64,000 nt of DNA, taken from an uncultured Ilumatobacter sp. (GTDB taxonomy: Bacteria; Actinomycetota; Acidimicrobiia; Acidimicrobiales; Ilumatobacteraceae). The position numbers were made by a program, and so were the translations under genes. Location: assembly GCA_905182555.1 (NCBI GenBank), contig CAJJBX010000015.1, positions 31,814-95,813 of the forward strand, in the 5' to 3' direction. Positions 26,282 through 33,922 of this stretch are shown here, piece after piece. The notes beneath the pieces were generated by a model. That model searched no databases. It worked only from the letters and a program-made list of their open reading frames with translations, and was not told the DNA's origin. The stretch's first letter is position 1, and every line of letters starts with the position of its first letter.

Positions 26282-27103
26282 ATGACGGTTCAATCTTCTG
26301 TGCGCAGAGGTTCGAAACTGATGACCTTGGCGAGCTCGCTCTGCGTGCTGTCGTTTACCGCGACAGCGTGCGGATCCCCGGACGGGGCCGGGGCCGGGGT
26401 TGATGCCGGGGTTGTTGCCGGGGTTGATGCCGGGGCCGGGGCCGGGGTCGATGTCGGGGCCGGCGTCGACATTGGTGCGAGGGCCGATGATGCAACGGAG
26501 ATCGTGGCCGAGGTCGCCGCGCCGCCGACGCACGCAACCAGCGACAGCCCCGGGGCGCTCCAGTACGGAGATCCAATCACCGACCTTCTGTCTTCGCCGG
26601 CAGCGGGAGCCGAGGCGTCGGCCCCGACCGTGGCGGGCTTTCGTGCCGTCGAGTGGAACGACCTTATTGCGCCGGGCCTTTCAGGCGAGGAGATCTACGA
26701 GCGATACCGAGAGCAAATCGAAGCAGTCAAGCCCGGCTCACCCAAGCTCGACGAGATCTACGCAGAAATGAACGACGACTACGACGCCGCCTCGGTCAAC
26801 CCAGCTCTCAACAGCCAGAAGATTCAACTCGCCGGCTTCGTCGCCCCGCTGACCTACGACGGGGAAAAAATTACAGAGTTTCTGCTCGTGCCGTATTTCG
26901 GAGCATGCATTCATGTTCCGCCTCCGCCGCTGAACCAGGTCGTGGTGATCACGCTCGCTGAGGGCGACAGCCTCTCGCTCGAAGATTCGTGGGGAGCGAT
27001 TTGGGTGGCCGGCACGCTGGACGCCGGGGTGACCGACACGGACCTTGCCACCGCGGGTTACTCGATCGCCGGTCCGGTCTTCGGCACGTACACGACGCAA
27101 TAG
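26282..27103 (+). CDS. zrgD: DUF3299 lipoprotein, ZrgD-like
   Basis: 273 residues. A signal peptide ends at FTATAC-G, a lipobox. Residues 35-65 form a Gly-Ala-Val-Asp repeat (GVDAGAGAGVDVGAGVD) from a GC-rich degenerate DNA repeat, probably a flexible spacer. The C-terminal domain with IQLAGFVAPLTYDGEKITEF, LLVPYFGACIHVPPPPLNQV is the diagnostic core of DUF3299, found in the zrg operon of Vibrio. The Cys-Ile-His motif could bind a metal or heme. It follows the permease by seven bases and completes a four-gene operon. Confidence 0.85.
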   Translation: MTVQSSVRRGSKLMTLASSLCVLSFTATACGSPDGAGAGVDAGVVAGVDAGAGAGVDVGAGVDIGARADDATEIVAEVAAPPTHATSDSPGALQYGDPITDLLSSPAAGAEASAPTVAGFRAVEWNDLIAPGLSGEEIYERYREQIEAVKPGSPKLDEIYAEMNDDYDAASVNPALNSQKIQLAGFVAPLTYDGEKITEFLLVPYFGACIHVPPPPLNQVVVITLAEGDSLSLEDSWGAIWVAGTLDAGVTDTDLATAGYSIAGPVFGTYTTQ

Positions 27104-27255
27104 GTCAGCTGCTCGATACCGGCACCGCCGGCGTTTCTCTGAGAGTGGGCCGGGGAAGTGAAGACGCGCATTTTGGCTGCAGAAGCGGCGACGCACGTGG
27201 CGGTCTCTACGCGGTGAGCACAGTCTTGGGTCGTCACGGACTTAGGTAATCAAGT

Positions 27256-27304
27256 TGGGATTGATTCTCGGTACCGATATTCTCTCCACTTAGAATCATT
27301 CTCA
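27256..27304. promoter_or_regulatory. Two candidate Zur boxes upstream of znuA
   Basis: TTAGAATCATTCTCA (27290-27304) is a near-perfect Zur palindrome 20 bases before the znuA ATG. TGGGATTGATTCTCG (27256-27270) is a weaker second copy 34 bases upstream. The rest of the 221-bp gap after zrgD shows no gene. Confidence 0.65.
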
Positions 27305-27324
27305 ACACAAGGAGGCATCACACG

Positions 27325-28569
27325 ATGCGCACGCACCGAACCACACCAGCAATTGCCATTGTTGCCGCTCTCAGTCTGGTGCTCGCTGCCTGCGGATCCG
27401 ACGACGGCAGCGAAGCCGGCCAGCAACAGGGGGCGCCTGTCACCAATGGTGCTGCCGGGCTTGCGGACGGAGTGGCGCTGCCGACGATCGTGGTCACCAC
27501 CAATATCCTCGGAGACGTTGTGCAGGCCGTCGTGGGTGATGCGGCAGAGGTCATCACCATCATGCCGGTTGGTGCCGATCCGCATGACTTTCAGGCATCG
27601 GCGCAAGAGGTCGTCGCCATGAATGCGGCCGATGCATTGATCGTGAACGGTGCGGACTTCGAAGAGGGCCTGCTGGATGTGATCGACGCAGCCGGTGACG
27701 AAGGAGTTCCGACGTTTAATGCAATCGATGCGGTCGACACCATCGAGTTCGGCGAGGGTGGCCACGAGGGGCACTCTGATGATGAGGAGCACTCTGATGA
27801 TGAGGAGCACTCTGATGATGAGGAGCACTCTGATGATGAGGAGCACTCTGATGATGAGGAGCACTCTGATGATGAGGAGCACTCTGATGATGAGGAGCAC
27901 TCTGATGATGAGGAGCACTCTGATGATGAGGAGCACTCTGATGATGAGGAGCACTCTGATGATGAGGAGCACTCTGATGATGAGGAGCACTCTGATGACG
28001 AGCATGACGAGCATGACGAGCATGACGATCACTCGGGTGCCGATCCTCACTTCTTCACCGACCCGATGCGGATGGCCGCAGCAGTCGAGGCGTTGGTCGC
28101 GTTCCTGCAGGACGAGGTGACCTTCGCGGACCCGGCAGCCGTGAGCGCGTCAGCAGCTGCCTATGTTGCTGAACTCGTTGCCCTCGATGGCGAGGTCGCG
28201 GCGCTGGTGGCGTCGATGCTCGAAGAACGACGCGTCCTCGTCACGAACCATGAGGTCTTCGGCTACTTCGCCGATCGATACGGGTTCGAAGTTGTCGGCG
28301 CGGTTATTCCGAGCGGCAGCACCACCGATGGCGTGAGCGCCGGGGAACTCGCCGAGCTTGCGGAGAAGATCGTTGAAGAAGGGGTACCGGCGATCTTTGC
28401 CGACGCTTCCTCATCCGATGATCTGATCGAGGCGCTGGCGGCTGAAGTCGGCTACGTCATCGTCGTCGAGCTGTACTCCGAATCGCTCGGCGAACCCGGC
28501 GGCGATGGCGCAACCTACGTGGAGATGATTCGAACAAACGCAACAAGGATGAGTTCGGCACTCGCCTGA
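27325..28569 (+). CDS. znuA: zinc ABC transporter substrate-binding lipoprotein ZnuA
   Basis: 414 residues with GGAGG before the ATG. The lipobox LVLAAC-G anchors it outside the membrane. Zinc ligands of cluster A-I proteins are visible: His in GADPHDFQASAQEV, His in GADPHFFTDPMRM, His in VTNHEVFGYFADRYG, and the acidic residue in AIFADASSSDD. Between the first two ligands is the metal-binding loop, expanded here to 12 complete HSDDEE units plus HDEHDEHDDH. It delivers zinc to ZnuB/ZnuC, encoded 0.5-2.2 kb downstream on both strands. Confidence 0.95.
   Translation: MRTHRTTPAIAIVAALSLVLAACGSDDGSEAGQQQGAPVTNGAAGLADGVALPTIVVTTNILGDVVQAVVGDAAEVITIMPVGADPHDFQASAQEVVAMNAADALIVNGADFEEGLLDVIDAAGDEGVPTFNAIDAVDTIEFGEGGHEGHSDDEEHSDDEEHSDDEEHSDDEEHSDDEEHSDDEEHSDDEEHSDDEEHSDDEEHSDDEEHSDDEEHSDDEEHSDDEHDEHDEHDDHSGADPHFFTDPMRMAAAVEALVAFLQDEVTFADPAAVSASAAAYVAELVALDGEVAALVASMLEERRVLVTNHEVFGYFADRYGFEVVGAVIPSGSTTDGVSAGELAELAEKIVEEGVPAIFADASSSDDLIEALAAEVGYVIVVELYSESLGEPGGDGATYVEMIRTNATRMSSALA
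27772..27987. repeat. 12 identical 18-bp repeats encoding HSDDEE in ZnuA
   Basis: CACTCTGATGATGAGGAG repeats 12 times without a visible change, followed by a partial copy and GAGCATGAC repeats. The array stays in frame and lengthens the acidic His-rich loop that captures zinc. Confidence 0.95.
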
Positions 28570-28580
28570 TCAAGCGAGCC

Positions 28581-28612
28581 GCCCGGACCCGACGTGCTCG
28601 TCGGGTCCGGGC
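28581..28612. terminator. Strong hairpin between convergent znuA and zur
   Basis: GCCCGGACCCGAC (28581-28593) and its perfect complement (28600-28612) enclose a six-base loop. It starts 12 bases after the znuA stop and lies four bases before the zur stop, so it can serve both strands. No T-run follows. Confidence 0.75.
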
Positions 28613-28615
28613 GGG

Positions 28616-29056
28616 TCAGGCGCAGTCGGCGCAGCTGCCGAGCAGGTCGAGGCGATGGCTGTCGATTGTGAACTTGGCCGAGCGGCTGACCTTCGCGAAC
28701 GCCATGTTCAAAGCGCCCTCTGTATCAGCGGTGAGTTCGAAGTCGCTGACCGATCCGCAGATGGTACAGATCAGGTGATGGTGATGGTGGTCGGTGAGTC
28801 TTTCTGCGAGTTCGAAGCGTGCGTGGTCGTCGTGGGTAACGATGCGCACGACAGCACCGACTTCTTCGAGGATCGCAAGGTTCCGGTACACGCTCGACTG
28901 TGCGAGTCCGGTGTCCACTTCCAAGATGTCCAGGATCGTTACCGGGCCCGCAGAGGTGTGTAGAACCGAGATGACTTGCCGTCGGCTCGTCGTGTAGCGG
29001 TGTTCGCCGACGCGCAGCAGCGAAGCTACGTCGTCATGGAGGAGATCAGCGGTCAT
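28616..29056 (-). CDS. zur: Fur-family zinc uptake regulator Zur
   Basis: 146 residues. The winged helix (TILDILEVDTGLAQSSVYRN) is followed by the regulatory metal site (FELAERLTDHHHHHLICTIC) and a second structural cysteine pair in the last residues (GSCADCA), giving the full Zn(Cys)4 site. Fur-type protein next to zinc transport genes and Zur-like boxes identifies it as Zur. It represses uptake and replacement genes when zinc is bound. It is transcribed with, and 50 bp downstream of, znuC. Confidence 0.92.
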   Translation of the reverse strand: MTADLLHDDVASLLRVGEHRYTTSRRQVISVLHTSAGPVTILDILEVDTGLAQSSVYRNLAILEEVGAVVRIVTHDDHARFELAERLTDHHHHHLICTICGSVSDFELTADTEGALNMAFAKVSRSAKFTIDSHRLDLLGSCADCA

Positions 29057-29106
29057 CGGCTTGACCCTAGCGGTTCTGGGAATCAGTGAGAAAAGGTTCG
29101 AGCGGC

Positions 29107-29841
29107 TCAGTGGTGATGGGGGTCGTCGAGGACCATCGTGTCGCCGATTCGGACGAACTTCCCACCGAAAGCCGTGCGCAGATGTTCCTCAGTGAAGACC
29201 TCGTCCGGTGTGCCAAACGCGATGAATGAGGTGGCGAGCAGGAGGACCAGTTCACAGCGCCGAGCATCGTCGAAATTGTGGGTCGTGGTCATCACGGTCC
29301 TCCCGGCTGCATGCTCGTCGTCGAGCACGGACAGGATGACTGATCGTGAGCGAACGTCGAGCCCGGTGAGCGGTTCATCGAGCAGCAGGATGTCTGCGTC
29401 CTGGGCGAGGCCCTGCGCGACGAATGCTCGTTGGCGCTGGCCACCCGAGAGTTGGTGGATCTGGCGGTGTGCAAGGTCGGCGATCTCGAGCCGATTCATG
29501 GCGGAATCGATGGCAGTTCGGTCGACAGCGCTCGGACGTCGGAAGAGGCCGAGGCCAGGGAATCGCGCCATGGCTATGACGTCACGCACTGTGAGCGGAA
29601 TGCTCTGATCGATGTCGGTCGACTGCAACACGATCGCAGTTGTTGCACCGGCGGTGTCGCATGTGCCCGAGGTCGGATCGATCACGTCGCCAATCACCTT
29701 GAGTAACGACGACTTGCCGGACCCGTTCGGGCCGATGATTGCTACAGACGATCCGATTGGGATCTCCAAGGTCAAGTCGCCGACCGCATGAATCGGGCCG
29801 TAGTCGACGTGCACATCTTTCAAAGTCACGGCTGCCGGCAC
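29107..29841 (-). CDS. znuC: zinc ABC transporter ATPase ZnuC
   Basis: 244 residues from a GTG at 29841 (another GTG is at 29829). Walker A GPNGSGKSSLLKVIGD, signature LSGGQRQRAFVAQ, Walker B ADILLLDEPLTGLD and the switch TTTHNFDDA are intact. The C-terminus ends in three histidines (DDPHHH). It energises ZnuB. It is divergent from znuB, with 58 bp between them, and is followed by zur on the same strand. Confidence 0.92.
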   Translation of the reverse strand: MPAAVTLKDVHVDYGPIHAVGDLTLEIPIGSSVAIIGPNGSGKSSLLKVIGDVIDPTSGTCDTAGATTAIVLQSTDIDQSIPLTVRDVIAMARFPGLGLFRRPSAVDRTAIDSAMNRLEIADLAHRQIHQLSGGQRQRAFVAQGLAQDADILLLDEPLTGLDVRSRSVILSVLDDEHAAGRTVMTTTHNFDDARRCELVLLLATSFIAFGTPDEVFTEEHLRTAFGGKFVRIGDTMVLDDPHHH

Positions 29842-29855
29842 GCTTTCAACGATAT

Positions 29856-29870
29856 CGAGAATGAGTCCGA
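29856..29870. promoter_or_regulatory. Weak candidate Zur box between znuC and znuB
   Basis: CGAGAATGAGTCCGA keeps the GAnAATGA half of the Zur palindrome but the other half is poor (about 9 of 13 positions). It is central in the 58-bp divergent promoter, where a shared operator would be expected. Confidence 0.4.
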
Positions 29871-29899
29871 AAACTGCGGCCGGCCGCTAGCGTCATCAT

Positions 29900-30745
29900 G
29901 TGCAGTTGATCCTGGATGCGTTTGCTCCTGCATTCATGCAGCGTGCGCTCATTGGGGGGCTGTTGGCTGTCGTGGCCACATCATTGGTGGGAACGTGGGT
30001 CGTGTTGCGTGGCCTCTCGTTTCTCGGCGACGCGTTGGCCCACGGTGTCATTCCCGGCATTGCACTCGCAGTGCTCTGGGGGTTCAGCCCGATCATTGGC
30101 GCACTCGTTGCGGCTGCCGTGATGGGTGGGCTCGTCAGCGTCGTGACCAGCCGTTCAGGCGTTCGTGAAGACACGGGTATCGGGCTGCTCTTCGTCGGCA
30201 TGTTGTCGCTCGGCATCGTGATTGTGTCGAAGGCACGTTCGTTCACCACCGAGGTGACGGCGCTGCTCTTCGGTGATGTCCTCGGAGTGACGCGCGACGA
30301 CATCAATGGTCAGCTGATCGGCGCGTCGATCGTCGTCGTTGCCACCGTGGTGCTCTACCGGCCGTTTCTCGCTCTCACCTTCAACCGGATGAAGGCCCGG
30401 TCGCTCGGCATGCATCCCAGCGCGGCCCATTTCGCACTGATGGTGCTGCTCGCCATCAGCATTGTCGCCAGTTTCCAGGCGGTTGGAACGCTGCTCGTGT
30501 TCGGCCTGCTCGTTGGCCCGCCGGCCACGGCATCGTTGCTCACCCGACGGGTCCCGCTGATGATGGTTGTTTCGATGCTGTGTGGCGCGCTCGCCGTCGT
30601 CGCCGGGTTGACGATCAGCTTCCACGCCGGGACGGCTGGCGGTGCAACGATGTCCGGGCTCAGCGTCGCACAGTTCTTCGTGGTGCTGGCCGCAGTCGAG
30701 GTAGTAAGCGCTGTTCGAGCGCACCGTCACGCCCGCATCGCCTGA
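29900..30745 (+). CDS. znuB: zinc ABC transporter permease ZnuB
   Basis: 281 residues from a GTG. About eight membrane segments are visible. The family motif VVLRGLSFLGDALAHGVIPG (helix 2) and VGTLLVFGLLVGPPATASLL near residue 195 are typical of the ABC-3 zinc/manganese permeases. It forms the channel for zinc delivered by ZnuA and powered by ZnuC. A short C-terminal HRHARIA tail could contact metal. It converges on the CDF exporter gene, 16 bp away. Confidence 0.92.
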   Translation: MQLILDAFAPAFMQRALIGGLLAVVATSLVGTWVVLRGLSFLGDALAHGVIPGIALAVLWGFSPIIGALVAAAVMGGLVSVVTSRSGVREDTGIGLLFVGMLSLGIVIVSKARSFTTEVTALLFGDVLGVTRDDINGQLIGASIVVVATVVLYRPFLALTFNRMKARSLGMHPSAAHFALMVLLAISIVASFQAVGTLLVFGLLVGPPATASLLTRRVPLMMVVSMLCGALAVVAGLTISFHAGTAGGATMSGLSVAQFFVVLAAVEVVSAVRAHRHARIA

Positions 30746-30761
30746 CGTCGAAATCAGGGTC

Positions 30762-31406
30762 TCAACCGCAACAGGTGTGTTCCAGGGAGTCGGCGGCAAA
30801 CGTCCGCCACGCCATCCATCCGGCGACTCCAGCGATTGCCAGCCCGGCCACCGGGTCGGCCCACCACCAACCGAACGCCGCATTCGCCGACAATCCAACG
30901 AGGAGGGCCGCAGACAGCATGGTGCACACGTTCGTCTGCGCTGCCTCGGCGACAGCGGCTTGCGAGCCGAGGGCGAGCGCGAGCCGCTTCTTTGCCGCAG
31001 CGAGGAGGGGCATAACCACGAGCGAGAGTGATGCGATGACGATGCCGATTGTCGACGCTCCTGGCTTGTGTCGGCCGATGAGGTCTAGGCATGCCGACAC
31101 CGACACGAACGCAGCAAGTGCTGCGAAGGAACATGCAATGAGGCGGCGTGCGCGATCGTCGGCTGGGAGTTGACAACCGTCGCGACGTTCTTGGTGGAGT
31201 CGCCACGCTAAAACGAACGCTGCGGAGACTTCGATTCCTGAGTCGAGACCGAACCCAATCAGGCTGGCTGATGAGGCAGCGACGCCCGCTGCGATAGCGG
31301 TGATGCCTTCAACGGCGTTCCACCCGATCGTCAACCGATTGAGCACCGTTGCACGGCGGACGACCTCGTGACGATCTGCGGACTCCGGCTCGACGATGAG
31401 CGTCAT
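30762..31406 (-). CDS. cation diffusion facilitator-type metal exporter
   Basis: 214 residues with six hydrophobic segments. The CDF metal sites are recognisable in LIGFGLDSGIEVSAAF (helix 2) and WWWADPVAGLAIAGV (helix 5). It lacks the large cytosolic C-terminal domain and ends in a Cys-Cys pair (SLEHTCCG). Such proteins export Zn, Cd or similar ions by proton exchange. The ATG overlaps the upstream sensor gene by ATGA, so exporter and CmtR-like regulator form one operon facing the zinc uptake gene znuB. Confidence 0.85.
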   Translation of the reverse strand: MTLIVEPESADRHEVVRRATVLNRLTIGWNAVEGITAIAAGVAASSASLIGFGLDSGIEVSAAFVLAWRLHQERRDGCQLPADDRARRLIACSFAALAAFVSVSACLDLIGRHKPGASTIGIVIASLSLVVMPLLAAAKKRLALALGSQAAVAEAAQTNVCTMLSAALLVGLSANAAFGWWWADPVAGLAIAGVAGWMAWRTFAADSLEHTCCG

Positions 31407-31783
31407 TGCACGCGCTGATCTGTGTCGGGCTGACCACACGAGGGGAGTGTTGCCGCGATCTCGACCAACATTAAGAGAGCATCGGCGAAGTGTGTCGATA
31501 CGAGGTCGTAGTGAAGGTGTCGCCCGGTGCGCGTGGCACTAATCAGGCCACAGCCGCGCAAACATGAGAGATGGTTCGAGAGGTTCGAACGGGACGTACC
31601 GATTTCTTCAGCCAATTCGCTTGGGCGCCGGGTGCCGCCCAACAGGCTCATCAGAATGGAACGCCGAATCGGATCAGCAAGTGCGCGTCCGACTCGGTCA
31701 AGACCATGCGGATTGGTGCCGGCGCCCTGGTCAGCGGGCGGGCTCGATGACGTCCCATCGCGCTGCAGTAATAGTTCAGCCAC
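31403..31783 (-). CDS. cmtR: ArsR/SmtB-family metal sensor, CmtR-like
   Basis: 126 residues from a GTG at 31783 (the frame is open further upstream without similarity). The winged helix (ELAEEIGTSRSNLSNHLSCL) contains Cys74 and Cys78 in LSCLRGCGLI, and a third cysteine at 116 (LPSCGQ). This is the metal-site arrangement of mycobacterial CmtR, which senses Cd(II)/Pb(II). It is first in an operon with a CDF exporter and should repress it until metal binds. Confidence 0.85.
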   Translation of the reverse strand: MAELLLQRDGTSSSPPADQGAGTNPHGLDRVGRALADPIRRSILMSLLGGTRRPSELAEEIGTSRSNLSNHLSCLRGCGLISATRTGRHLHYDLVSTHFADALLMLVEIAATLPSCGQPDTDQRVQ

Positions 31784-31868
31784 GCCTGAATAGTAGCGGT
31801 GGTGGTGCCGTCTCCGCAATCCGTTTGGTGGTGGAGGTTGTGTCGCTGTGGAGGAGCGCAGCGAACGT

Positions 31869-32087
31869 TCAGCCCAGACGTAGCCCGGCAGCGTGGTCCA
31901 TGATCGAATCGGGTACCACGATGCCGGGTGTCAGCACGGTGCGCAGGGCTGGGTCGACGCGTGCGGTCACGCCGCTCGTTGCGAAGCGAATGGTGACCGT
32001 TCCGTCGTAGTCGAGCGTGAGCTCGTGGGTTGCCTGTCCGAAGCAGTCGATGACCTGCTCGGTGATCAGGCCACCGAACTCAGCCAC
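31869..32087 (-). CDS. small protein of unknown function at the end of the zinc-free ribosomal protein operon
   Basis: 72 residues from a GTG that overlaps the end of rpmE2 by eight bases. MAEFGGLITEQVIDCFGQA, then LTLDYDGTVTIRFATSGV and VVPDSIMDHAAGLRLG read like a small folded domain rather than a shadow. I do not recognise it. Overlap with the L31 gene implies cotranscription under Zur, so a role at the ribosome or in zinc economy is possible. Confidence 0.5.
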   Translation of the reverse strand: MAEFGGLITEQVIDCFGQATHELTLDYDGTVTIRFATSGVTARVDPALRTVLTPGIVVPDSIMDHAAGLRLG

Positions 32088-32334
32088 GATCTCGGCGTCC
32101 GTAACGCTTGTTGAACCGTTCGACGCGTCCGGCGGTGTCGATGATGGTCATGCTGCCGGTGTAGAAGGGATGCGTGTGATTCGACACCTCAAGTAAGACG
32201 TGCGGATATTCCTTGCCGTCCTCCCAGGTGGTGCTCCGTTTGGTGGTGATCGTGGATCGGCAGATCCATCGTTGACCGCCCGTCGAGTCTTCGAACACGA
32301 CTAGGCGATAGTCGGGGTGGATGCCAGGTTTCAT
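32080..32334 (-). CDS. rpmE2: 50S ribosomal protein L31 type B (zinc-independent)
   Basis: 84 residues: [40 protein letters not shown] and HPFYTGSMTIIDTAGRVERF are diagnostic L31. The CxxC zinc ribbon of L31 type A is absent; only one cysteine remains (RWICRS). It overlaps the L33 stop as TGATG. Such paralogues replace the zinc-containing form in ribosomes during zinc starvation. Confidence 0.95.
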   Translation of the reverse strand: MKPGIHPDYRLVVFEDSTGGQRWICRSTITTKRSTTWEDGKEYPHVLLEVSNHTHPFYTGSMTIIDTAGRVERFNKRYGRRDRG

Positions 32335-32501
32335 CAGCGTGTCTCCTTGAACTCGACGTGGCGGCGGATGACCGGGTCGTACTTTTTCAAAACAATCCGC
32401 TCACGATTATTGACCTTGTTCTTCTTCGTGACGTATCGGTACCCGGTCCCCGCAGTGCTCTCGAGGGTGACAATCACACGGCGGTCCTTTGATGCAGCCA
32501 T
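32334..32501 (-). CDS. rpmG: 50S ribosomal protein L33, zinc-free paralogue
   Basis: 55 residues: [40 protein letters not shown] and [15 protein letters not shown]. No cysteines are present, so it is the C-minus type. It sits between L28 (three-base gap) and L31 (TGATG overlap) in one operon led by a Zur-box-like site. Confidence 0.93.
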   Translation of the reverse strand: MAASKDRRVIVTLESTAGTGYRYVTKKNKVNNRERIVLKKYDPVIRRHVEFKETR

Positions 32502-32504
32502 CGG

Positions 32505-32741
32505 TCAGACCTTGTGGCCGTTGCGGCGGATCTCGGCAACAGCTGACTCAATGCCTCGCCGGTCGATTGCTTTGATTGCACGGGCGGACAGTGTGAGGCG
32601 GATGTGGCGTCTTTCGGAGGGCAGCCAGTAGCGCTTGCGTTGGATGTTGGCTCGCCACGTTCGGTTGGTCCGTCGGTGCGAATGCGACACCGACTTTCCA
32701 AACGACACGTTCTTTCCGAGGAGCTGACAGGTGCCGGGCAT
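32505..32741 (-). CDS. rpmB: 50S ribosomal protein L28, zinc-free paralogue
   Basis: 78 residues from ATG 32741: [40 protein letters not shown], then a long C-terminus ending EIRRNGHKV. The C-plus CxxC pairs are missing (a single Cys5), as in Zur-controlled RpmB2 of mycobacteria. First gene of the L28-L33-L31 operon, divergent from the COG0523-like operon; both share the intergenic Zur-like box. Confidence 0.93.
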   Translation of the reverse strand: MPGTCQLLGKNVSFGKSVSHSHRRTNRTWRANIQRKRYWLPSERRHIRLTLSARAIKAIDRRGIESAVAEIRRNGHKV

Positions 32742-32761
32742 GGAAGATACCGTAGCAGGAA

Positions 32762-32776
32762 TGAGAACCATTCCAA
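32762..32776. promoter_or_regulatory. Candidate Zur box between the ribosomal and COG0523 operons
   Basis: TGAGAACCATTCCAA, read on the minus strand as TTGGAATGGTTCTCA, matches the Zur palindrome at 10 of 13 specified positions. It lies 21 bases before rpmB and 64 before the divergent COG0523-like gene, so one Zur dimer could control both. Confidence 0.6.
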
Positions 32777-32839
32777 CTAGAGTGGACGCATGATCTCCTC
32801 TCCGACCACATCGAGAATTGCTGACTCGGCGAGTGCGAG

Positions 32840-33922
32840 GTGCCGCGAGTGAGCGAGCGGCAATCGGTCCCCATCACCGTCCTCGTTCCAGAACGGCGAA
32901 ACGTCGAACTGCTGCAACGATGTGCGGCCGATCCGAGCGTGATGCTCCTGGCCTCGGGCGACACGCTTGCTGGAGCTGGGCTCTTGGGTCTCCTGCGAGT
33001 AGGTCGGGTCATGGTTATCGCTCCAGATGTTGCCAGCCGCACAGCGGGTTGCGAGTGCTGTCAGGTTCGACTCGACCTGATCGACGCAGTCCGCTGCGCA
33101 GTGCTGCGTCGATCGCCTCCCGAGCGCTTGGTCGTGGTCGTCGACCGCGCAGACAGCGCAGTGAGCGGCACGACGACGGGCGACGATCCAGCGAGCGACG
33201 TGATCACCGCGATCAGCACGCTGCACGCCGGCGGCGAGGTCGAACGCCTGGCCCATCTTGGCGGTCTCGTCGTCGACGTCGACGCATGCGCTGCTTCGAC
33301 TCGCCTCGCATCGGGCCTCGCGGTCTGGGATAGCCAGATGGAGGCAGCGATCGCCATTGCCGACTCCATCGTCGTCACCGGAGCCGAGCTCCTCACTGAG
33401 CCCTCCCGTTCGATCATCGCCGACTCCCTGAGCGAGCTCAACCGCATCGGGCAGGTCATTTTCTGCGCGACCGAGGCAATTGATGTCGAACGTCTCATCG
33501 TTCTGGACTCATGGAATCGCTCGCCCACCCTGAGCTGTTCTTCGGCACGCGACGGTGGGGAGCCATTGGCGTGGCCGGAAGTATCGCCGACTCACGCCGA
33601 GGCGACCGTCGAGACGGTGGTGCTTCATCGATGTGGCGTACTCGATTCGGACGCCACCAACGCTTGGCTTGACCGGGTCGTGGCCGAGTCACCTCGTGGT
33701 CTCCTTCGCTTTCAAGCCGCGCTCCAGGTGTCGACACACCACTCTCGAGTGTGTGTCCGTGGCAGTCGTTCGGCGATGAGAAGCACCACCGAACTGCAGC
33801 CTGGCTCAACGTCGTCGCGGAGGGCACCGGACGATCGAGGGAATGTCGTCGTGCTGATCGGCCGAGCTCTTGATCGCCAGGCACTTAGTGACAGCTTCGA
33901 GTCGATCGAGGTGGCGCAATGA
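32840..33922 (+). CDS. degenerate COG0523/CobW-like protein lacking Walker A but keeping the CxCC zinc motif
   Basis: 360 residues from GTG 32840 (GTG 32849 has the better GAGGTG spacing). The fold order follows COG0523: strand [10 protein letters not shown] where the GTPase P-loop should be, but no GxxGxGKT; then Cys71-Glu-Cys-Cys74 in [10 protein letters not shown]; and a CobW_C-like end ([38 protein letters not shown]). It probably binds zinc but not GTP in the usual way. Mycobacterial Rv0106-type proteins share this combination and are Zur-controlled; the mycobacterial ribosome-hibernation factor Mrf belongs to this group as I recall. First gene of a four-gene operon. Confidence 0.65.
   Translation: MPRVSERQSVPITVLVPERRNVELLQRCAADPSVMLLASGDTLAGAGLLGLLRVGRVMVIAPDVASRTAGCECCQVRLDLIDAVRCAVLRRSPPERLVVVVDRADSAVSGTTTGDDPASDVITAISTLHAGGEVERLAHLGGLVVDVDACAASTRLASGLAVWDSQMEAAIAIADSIVVTGAELLTEPSRSIIADSLSELNRIGQVIFCATEAIDVERLIVLDSWNRSPTLSCSSARDGGEPLAWPEVSPTHAEATVETVVLHRCGVLDSDATNAWLDRVVAESPRGLLRFQAALQVSTHHSRVCVRGSRSAMRSTTELQPGSTSSRRAPDDRGNVVVLIGRALDRQALSDSFESIEVAQ

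Noticed and set aside
23696..27987. Repeat arrays considered as CRISPR
   Set aside because: Units are 12 and 18 bp, contiguous without spacers, and encode metal-binding peptide; no cas genes nearby.
27250..28050. Open frame of 266 codons antisense to znuA
   Set aside because: Opened by the 18-bp repeat (IRVLLI units) with no recognisable domain, opposite a clear ZnuA.
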